From Acidimicrobiaceae bacterium (GTDB taxonomy: Bacteria; Actinomycetota; Acidimicrobiia; Acidimicrobiales; Palsa-688), in contig JAUTXN010000131.1 of the NCBI GenBank assembly GCA_030838045.1, positions 1 through 48,915 on the forward strand: a stretch of 48,915 nucleotides of DNA, written 5' to 3'. The position numbers and the translations under genes were made by a program. The notes beneath the pieces were generated by a model that saw only the letters and a list, made by a program, of their open reading frames with translations, was not told where the DNA came from and did not search any database. Shown here piece by piece: positions 43,378-48,915 of the stretch (its first letter is position 1; each line of letters starts with the position of its first letter).

Positions 43378-45351
43378 GTGATACGACGAGTCGGAGTCGA
43401 CACCGGGGGCACCTACACCGACATCGTCTCGTCCGACGGCTCGGTCATGAAGGTCCTGTCGAGCCCCGACGACCCGGCGGTGGCGGTCCTCGAGGGCGTG
43501 GCCACCGTGGCCGCGGCGGCCGCGGCGGCCGCGGCGGCGGCGGCGGTGGCGGCGGGGTCCGAGGGGTCCGAGGGATCCGGCGGTCGGCCTTCGGTCGTAG
43601 CTCACGGAACGACGGTCGCGACCAACGCCTTGTTGGAGCGCCGGGGCGCCCGGGTGGCGCTGTACTCGACCGAGGGCCACGCCGACATCATCGAGATCGC
43701 CCGCCAGGTGCGGCCCTCGCTGTACGACCCGTTCCTCGACCGGCCCGAGCCGCTCGTCCCCCGCGACCTGCGCTTCGAGGTGCCGGGCCGCCTCGATCGC
43801 GAAGGCCACGAGATCGAACCGGTGGTTCTCACGGGCGCCGTGTCGGAGATGCCGGCCGGTGTCGGTGCCGCGGCGGTCGTCCTGCTCCACGCCGACCGCA
43901 ATTCGGTCCACGAGGCGGTGGTGGCGGCCCACCTCCGGGCCGCGGGCCTCGACGTGACGGCCTCCTCCGACCTGTCGCCCGAGTTCCGGGAGTACGAGCG
44001 CACGGTGACGACCGTCGCCAACGCCTACCTCCGCCCGCCCTGCCGCCGCTACCTCCTGCGCCTGGCCGGCGCCGCCGACCAGGTGCTGGTCATGACCTCG
44101 GCGGGCGGCCTCATCCCGCTCGCGGAAGCGGCTGAACGCCCCGTCGCCCTGCTGCTCTCGGGCCCCGCCGGCGGCGTGCTGGCGGCGTCGGCCGCGGCGG
44201 TGGCGGCGGGCCACCCCGACGCCGTCACCTTGGACATGGGCGGGACCAGCACCGACGTCTGCCTGATCCGCGCCGGCCGGGCCCAACCCGCGGCCGAGCG
44301 CCAGGTGGCGGGCCTGCCCATCCGCATGCCCTCGCTCGACGTGCACACCATCGGCGCGGGCGGGGGCTCGATCGCCCGGATGGACCCCGGCGGCGCCCTG
44401 GTCGTCGGCCCCGAGAGCGCAGGCGCCAACCCTGGCCCGGCCTGCTACGGCCGGGGCGGCATGCGGCCCACCGTCACCGACGCCAACGTGGTGGCGGGCC
44501 GGCTACCGGAGGGGGTCGAGTTGGCCGGGCTCGGTCGTCTCGATGCTGACGCGGCCCGACGGGCACTGGGGAAAGGGGAGGTCAGCGCGGCGGGCGTACT
44601 CGACGTCGTCAACGCCAACATGGTGCGGGCCGTCCGCCGGGTGTCGGTCGAGCGGGGCATCGACCCTCGGGGTTTGGCGCTGGTGGCGTTCGGGGGAGCG
44701 GGGCCACTGCACGCCTGCGCCCTGGCTGACGCGTTGGGCATGCCCGCGGTCGTCGTGCCGCCGAGGGCGGGCGTGCTGTCGGCCGCCGGCTTGCTGGCCG
44801 CCCCCCGCCAGGTCGACCTGGTCAAGAGTTGGGGCGATCCGAGGGATCATTCGGGCGCGGTGGCGGCGATGGCCGAGCTGGCGGAGGCCGCGGTGGCCCA
44901 GTTGCGCCCCGCGGTGGCCCAATTGCGCCCCGCGGTGGCCGATCTGCGGCCCGCAGACCCAGGCCGGAGTACAAACCGTTGTGGGGACGACGGTTTGTAC
45001 TCCGGCCAAGGGTCTGGAGCCGAGGCAGGGGTCGAGGTGGAGACATTGTTCGACTGCCGCTATGCCGGGCAGGGCCATGAGCTCTCGGTCGCCAGCATCG
45101 AGGGGTTCGGCGCCGAGCACCAGCGGCGCAACGGCTTCGCCCGGCCCGACGCACCGGTCGAGGTGGTGGCGCTGCGGGCGTCGGCCCGGCTCCCGAGCCC
45201 GGTCCAGCTGGCCGACCTGCCCGACCCGGGCGGCCGGTCCGGCGTGGTCGTCGGCCCGGCGGTCATCGCCGAGGCGGACTGCACGATCTGGGTCGCGGAC
45301 GGATGGAAGGCCTCGGTCGGAGGTGGAGGCGCATGGGTGTTGACCCGCTAG
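43378..45351 (+). CDS. hydantoinase/oxoprolinase-family protein, subunit A
   Basis: RVGVDTGGTYTDIV, VVAHGTTVATNALLERRGARVAL, LDMGGTSTDVCLI, AFGGAGPLHACALADALGM. Confidence 0.93.
   Translation: MIRRVGVDTGGTYTDIVSSDGSVMKVLSSPDDPAVAVLEGVATVAAAAAAAAAAAAVAAGSEGSEGSGGRPSVVAHGTTVATNALLERRGARVALYSTEGHADIIEIARQVRPSLYDPFLDRPEPLVPRDLRFEVPGRLDREGHEIEPVVLTGAVSEMPAGVGAAAVVLLHADRNSVHEAVVAAHLRAAGLDVTASSDLSPEFREYERTVTTVANAYLRPPCRRYLLRLAGAADQVLVMTSAGGLIPLAEAAERPVALLLSGPAGGVLAASAAAVAAGHPDAVTLDMGGTSTDVCLIRAGRAQPAAERQVAGLPIRMPSLDVHTIGAGGGSIARMDPGGALVVGPESAGANPGPACYGRGGMRPTVTDANVVAGRLPEGVELAGLGRLDADAARRALGKGEVSAAGVLDVVNANMVRAVRRVSVERGIDPRGLALVAFGGAGPLHACALADALGMPAVVVPPRAGVLSAAGLLAAPRQVDLVKSWGDPRDHSGAVAAMAELAEAAVAQLRPAVAQLRPAVADLRPADPGRSTNRCGDDGLYSGQGSGAEAGVEVETLFDCRYAGQGHELSVASIEGFGAEHQRRNGFARPDAPVEVVALRASARLPSPVQLADLPDPGGRSGVVVGPAVIAEADCTIWVADGWKASVGGGGAWVLTR
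44890..44952 (+). repeat. 21-bp in-frame tandem repeat x3 in hyuA (AVAQLRP)
   Basis: GCGGTGGCCCAGTTGCGCCCC units at 44890, 44911, 44932. Confidence 0.9.
44954..45016. repeat. long interrupted palindrome inside hyuA
   Basis: CAGACCC-A-GGCCGGAGTACAAACCGT-TGTGGGGACG-ACGGTTTGTACTCCGGCC-AA-GGGTCTG: 18-bp perfect inner arms plus 7-bp outer arms. Confidence 0.93.
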
Positions 45352-46892
45352 ACCCGGCCGCGCTCCAGGTCCTGATTTCGCAGTTGACCGGGGTGGCAGA
45401 GGAGATGGGAGCCGTGCTGCGCCGGGCCTCCTTTTCCCCAAATATCAAGGAGCGGGCCGATTGCTCGGCGGCGCTGTTCACCGGCGATGGGCAGTTGTTG
45501 GTCCAGGCCGAGCACATCCCGGTCCACCTGGGGTCCATGCCCGCGTCGGTCGCGGCCGCCATCGGGGCCGGTCTGGCCCTGGCGCCGGGCGATCAGATCG
45601 TGCTCAACGATCCGTTCGCGGGCGGCACCCACCTCAACGACGTGACGCTGGTGGCGCCGTGCTTCGTCGACGGCCGGATCGTGGGTTGGGCGGCCAACCG
45701 GGCCCACCACGCCGACGTCGGCGGCATGACGCCCGGGTCCATCCCACCCGAGGCGACGGAGATCCAGCAGGAGGGGCTGCGGATCCCGCCGGTGCTGCTC
45801 GGCCCGGCGGTGGTGGCCATCTTCCTGGCCAACTCCCGCACGCCCGACGAGCGGCGGGGCGACCTCGACGCCCAGGTCGGGGCCAACGCCATCGGCATCG
45901 AGCGGCTGGCCGCCATCGTGGCCGGCGGGGCGCCGGTCGAACAGGTGCTGGAGTACGGCGAGCGGCGGATGCGGGCCGCGCTGGCGCAGCTGGCGGACGG
46001 GACGTGGCAGGTCAGCGACGTGATGGATTCGGTCGGCCCTCGGGACTCGCAGCAGCAGCCCGTCACGATCCGGCTGCGGCTGACCAAAGCGGGGGAGGAG
46101 GTGCGCTTCGACTTCACCGGTTCCGACGCCCAGCAACCCGGCAACGTCAACGCCGTCGAGGCCGTGACCTACAGCGCCGTCGCCTTCGCGCTGCGCTGCG
46201 CCACCGATCCCTCGATCCCCGCCAACGGCGGCACCCTGCGGCCCATCACCGTCGTCGCCCCGGCGGGCACGATCGTGGCGGCCTCGCCGCCCGCCGCGGT
46301 GGGAGCGGGCAATGTCGAGGTCTCACAGCGCGTGGCCGATGTCTGCCTGCAGGCGTTGGCGCAGGCCGCCCCGGGCCGGGTGGGCGCCGGTGGCCAGGGG
46401 ACCATGAACAATCTCATCCTGAGTGGCGTGTCGGGATGGGTGTACTACGAGACCATCGGGGGCGGCCAGGGCGGGCGACCGCCGCCGGGCGGGGCGGGCA
46501 TGAACGGGGTCCACACCGCCATGACCAACACCATGGACACCCCGACCGAGGCGTTGGAGCGGACGATTCCGGTACGGGTGCTGCGTTACCGGCTGCGCCA
46601 GGGGAGCGGGGGAGCCGGGCGGGCCGCGGGAGGCGACGGGATCGAGCGGGTGATCCAGGTGCTGGAAGCGGCGACGGCGTCGCTCATCACCGAGCGGCGG
46701 ACCAGCCAGCCGTGGGGATTGGACGGTGGGCAGCCGGGGGGCCGGGGCGTGAATTGGCTGTGGCCGGGGGGCGACGAGTCGGCCCGGCGGCCGCTGCTGG
46801 ACAAGGTGACGGTGACCCTGGAGGCTGGCGACGCCATCCAGCTGCTCACCCCGGGCGGCGGGGGCTGGGGGGTGGCGGCGACGGGCGCTTGA
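45333..46892 (+). CDS. hydantoinase/oxoprolinase-family protein, subunit B
   Basis: VAEEMGAVLRRASFSPNIKERADCSAALFTGDGQLLVQAEHIPVHLGSMP...NDPFAGGTHLNDVTLVAP; ATG 45333 overlaps the hyuA end. Confidence 0.93.
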   Translation: MGVDPLDPAALQVLISQLTGVAEEMGAVLRRASFSPNIKERADCSAALFTGDGQLLVQAEHIPVHLGSMPASVAAAIGAGLALAPGDQIVLNDPFAGGTHLNDVTLVAPCFVDGRIVGWAANRAHHADVGGMTPGSIPPEATEIQQEGLRIPPVLLGPAVVAIFLANSRTPDERRGDLDAQVGANAIGIERLAAIVAGGAPVEQVLEYGERRMRAALAQLADGTWQVSDVMDSVGPRDSQQQPVTIRLRLTKAGEEVRFDFTGSDAQQPGNVNAVEAVTYSAVAFALRCATDPSIPANGGTLRPITVVAPAGTIVAASPPAAVGAGNVEVSQRVADVCLQALAQAAPGRVGAGGQGTMNNLILSGVSGWVYYETIGGGQGGRPPPGGAGMNGVHTAMTNTMDTPTEALERTIPVRVLRYRLRQGSGGAGRAAGGDGIERVIQVLEAATASLITERRTSQPWGLDGGQPGGRGVNWLWPGGDESARRPLLDKVTVTLEAGDAIQLLTPGGGGWGVAATGA

Positions 46893-46922
46893 CGGGGCGC
46901 GGCTGTCGGGGCTGTCGGTCGC

Positions 46923-46961
46923 GGCTAGCGGTCCCGGCTAGCGGTCCCGGCTATCGGTCCC
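46923..46961. repeat. 13-bp tandem repeat x3 (GGCTAGCGGTCCC) spanning the stop of trmO
   Basis: Units at 46923, 46936, 46949; the TAG stop is in the last. Confidence 0.9.
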
Positions 46962-47364
46962 GGCTGTCGGGGCTGAGCACAGGCTTCACGTCGACGATCG
47001 GCGTCCCGTCGAGTGCCTCCAGGTTGCGCACGCCGATCCTCGTGCCCTCGACGGAAAGAACTTCGACGCGGTGCAGCCCGACGGGGTTGGGCCGGTCGGG
47101 CGATCTGGTGCTGAACACCCCTTGCTCGGGGTTCGCCGGGTTGCCGCGGGGATGCACCGCCAGCACGTCCCGACGGGCCCGATCGAGCCACGTCAGCACG
47201 AGGATCTCGCTGCCGACCGCGAGGTCGCGCAACCCCTCCGCCACGTCCGGGCGGAAGACGAGCACCGAGTCCGGCGCCCCCTCGTCGCCCTGGCGGGGCG
47301 CGGCATGCAGATCGACGAGGCGGGACTCGACCCAGCCGATCGGGTGCACCTCATAGGAAGTCAC
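46951..47364 (-). CDS. trmO: TrmO-family (UPF0066) tRNA methyltransferase
   Basis: [13 protein letters not shown]...[21 protein letters not shown]...[22 protein letters not shown]. Confidence 0.9.
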   Translation of the reverse strand: MTSYEVHPIGWVESRLVDLHAAPRQGDEGAPDSVLVFRPDVAEGLRDLAVGSEILVLTWLDRARRDVLAVHPRGNPANPEQGVFSTRSPDRPNPVGLHRVEVLSVEGTRIGVRNLEALDGTPIVDVKPVLSPDSRDR

Positions 47365-47531
47365 AGTCGCCAGGCTGTCACAACATCGCCATAGGATCGC
47401 CAGCCACGCGGCGAATCCGCCAGCACGGCACCGGGCGAGGCCGCGCTACAATGTCCGTTGGCTGCACGGCTGGTGTTTCTTCGCGCGTCCCGCGTCCAGG
47501 AAGCGCCGGCTCCCGTAGAGGAGAGGTTTTC

Positions 47532-47900
47532 TTGCCCACCATCGCGCAACTGGTCCGGACGGGCCGCGAGCACAAGTCGGATAAGACCAAGACCCCGGCC
47601 CTCAAGGGCGCGCCGCAGCGGCGGGGGGTCTGCACCCGGGTGTACACGACCACACCCAAGAAGCCCAACTCGGCGCTGCGCAAGGTCGCCCGAGTCCGGC
47701 TGACGAGTGGCGTCGAGGTGACCGCCTACATCCCCGGTGTCGGCCACAACCTGCAGGAGCACTCGATCGTCCTGGTTCGTGGCGGGCGGGTCAAGGATCT
47801 GCCTGGCGTTCGTTACAAGATCATCCGCGGCACCCTCGACACATCCGGTGTCCGCGACCGCAAGCAGGCCCGTAGCCGTTACGGCGCCAAGAAGGACTGA
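47532..47900 (+). CDS. rpsL: 30S ribosomal protein S12
   Basis: [62 protein letters not shown] start after GAGAGG, not the ORF-track 47451. Confidence 0.96.
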   Translation: MPTIAQLVRTGREHKSDKTKTPALKGAPQRRGVCTRVYTTTPKKPNSALRKVARVRLTSGVEVTAYIPGVGHNLQEHSIVLVRGGRVKDLPGVRYKIIRGTLDTSGVRDRKQARSRYGAKKD

Positions 47901-47914
47901 GGGACTCACCAGAC

Positions 47915-48385
47915 ATGCCCCGCAAAGGACCCGCCCCCCGACGTGATCTCATGCCCGACCCGATCTACCGGTCGGTCCTGGTCACCCAGCTGGTCAACAA
48001 GATCCTCTCCCGCGGCAAGCGGAGCCTGTCGGAGCGGATCGTGTACAACGCGCTCGACATCGTGAAGGACAAGTCCGGCGCCGAGCCCGTCGCCACCTTG
48101 AAGCGGGCGGTCGAAAACACCAAGCCCCAGCTGGAGGTCAAGAGCCGCCGCGTCGGTGGCGCCACCTACCAGGTCCCGGTCGAGGTGCGCCCCCGCCGGG
48201 CCACGACGCTGTCGATCCGGTGGCTGGTCGGTTACTCCCGTCAGCGCCGGGAGAAGACGATGGCCGAACGGTTGGCCAACGAGCTGCTGGACGCGTCCAA
48301 CGGCACCGGAGCGGCGGTCAAGCGCCGTGAGGACATGCACAAGATGGCCGAATCCAACAAGGCGTTCGCCCACTACCGCTGGTAA
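47915..48385 (+). CDS. rpsG: 30S ribosomal protein S7
   Basis: [50 protein letters not shown]. Confidence 0.98.
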   Translation: MPRKGPAPRRDLMPDPIYRSVLVTQLVNKILSRGKRSLSERIVYNALDIVKDKSGAEPVATLKRAVENTKPQLEVKSRRVGGATYQVPVEVRPRRATTLSIRWLVGYSRQRREKTMAERLANELLDASNGTGAAVKRREDMHKMAESNKAFAHYRW

Positions 48386-48589
48386 CGGCGGCACAATTCA
48401 CCAAGGCGCGGCTGCGCGCCCGTGGGTCCCGGTGTGACGCCTGCCGATCAGCCCGCAGAGCCCCGAGCCGAGCGACCAGCCCGACTGAGCTGAGCCCGCA
48501 CCGCACCCGACCGCACCGCACCGCTGCATCGCATCGCACCACCCCCACCCTCGAGCCCCAGAGCCCTCGAGAGCTATCGAGAGAAAATC

Positions 48590-48915
<326 letters not shown>

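Noticed and set aside
43267-44346. Upstream part of the 430-aa minus ORF 43054-44346
   Set aside because: Antisense to hyuA; the credible gene is only the 70-aa 3' part with its own SD.
47611-47820. Streptomycin-resistance substitutions in RpsL
   Set aside because: Lys residues in [12 protein letters not shown] and in the [10 protein letters not shown] loop look wild type.

Overview
High-GC actinobacterial chromosomal segment, possibly Acidimicrobiia-like (inference only). The right half is the core expression locus: tRNA-Thr, tRNA-Met, rpmG, an ECF sigma/anti-sigma pair, tRNA-Trp, secE, nusG, rplK, rplA, an L10 leader, rplJ, rplL, rpoB, rpoC, then an inserted block (70-aa small protein, hyuA, hyuB, trmO), then rpsL, rpsG and the start of fusA. 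The left half is accessory: an S53 peptidase, a DUF5685-like Cys-tailed protein, an aldo/keto reductase, an ArsR-SRPBCC pair, a DevR/DevS-like two-component system beside three PPOX-fold genes and an alcohol dehydrogenase, a ferritin-like protein, secreted CAP and Ig-like proteins, a PhoU-DUF47 fusion next to a Pit transporter, an arsR/arsI/aquaporin/arsC locus, an ABC export cassette, YceI, STAS, WhiB and GDT1 genes. The most notable signals are: (1) a ribosomal protein L10 gene with an in-frame acidic Pro/Ala/Glu-rich tail of about 375 aa; (2) a long palindrome inserted in-frame in hyuA next to 21-bp tandem repeats; (3) a perfect Rex-type operator between hyuA and an unannotated small gene; (4) short tandem repeats that duplicate the stop codon at the 3' ends of several minus-strand genes; (5) a chain of ATGA-overlapping 'MSG*' mini-ORFs before a siderophore-interacting protein gene; (6) a deaminase frameshifted at a homopolymer next to a decayed gene. 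No IS elements or CRISPR arrays were seen.
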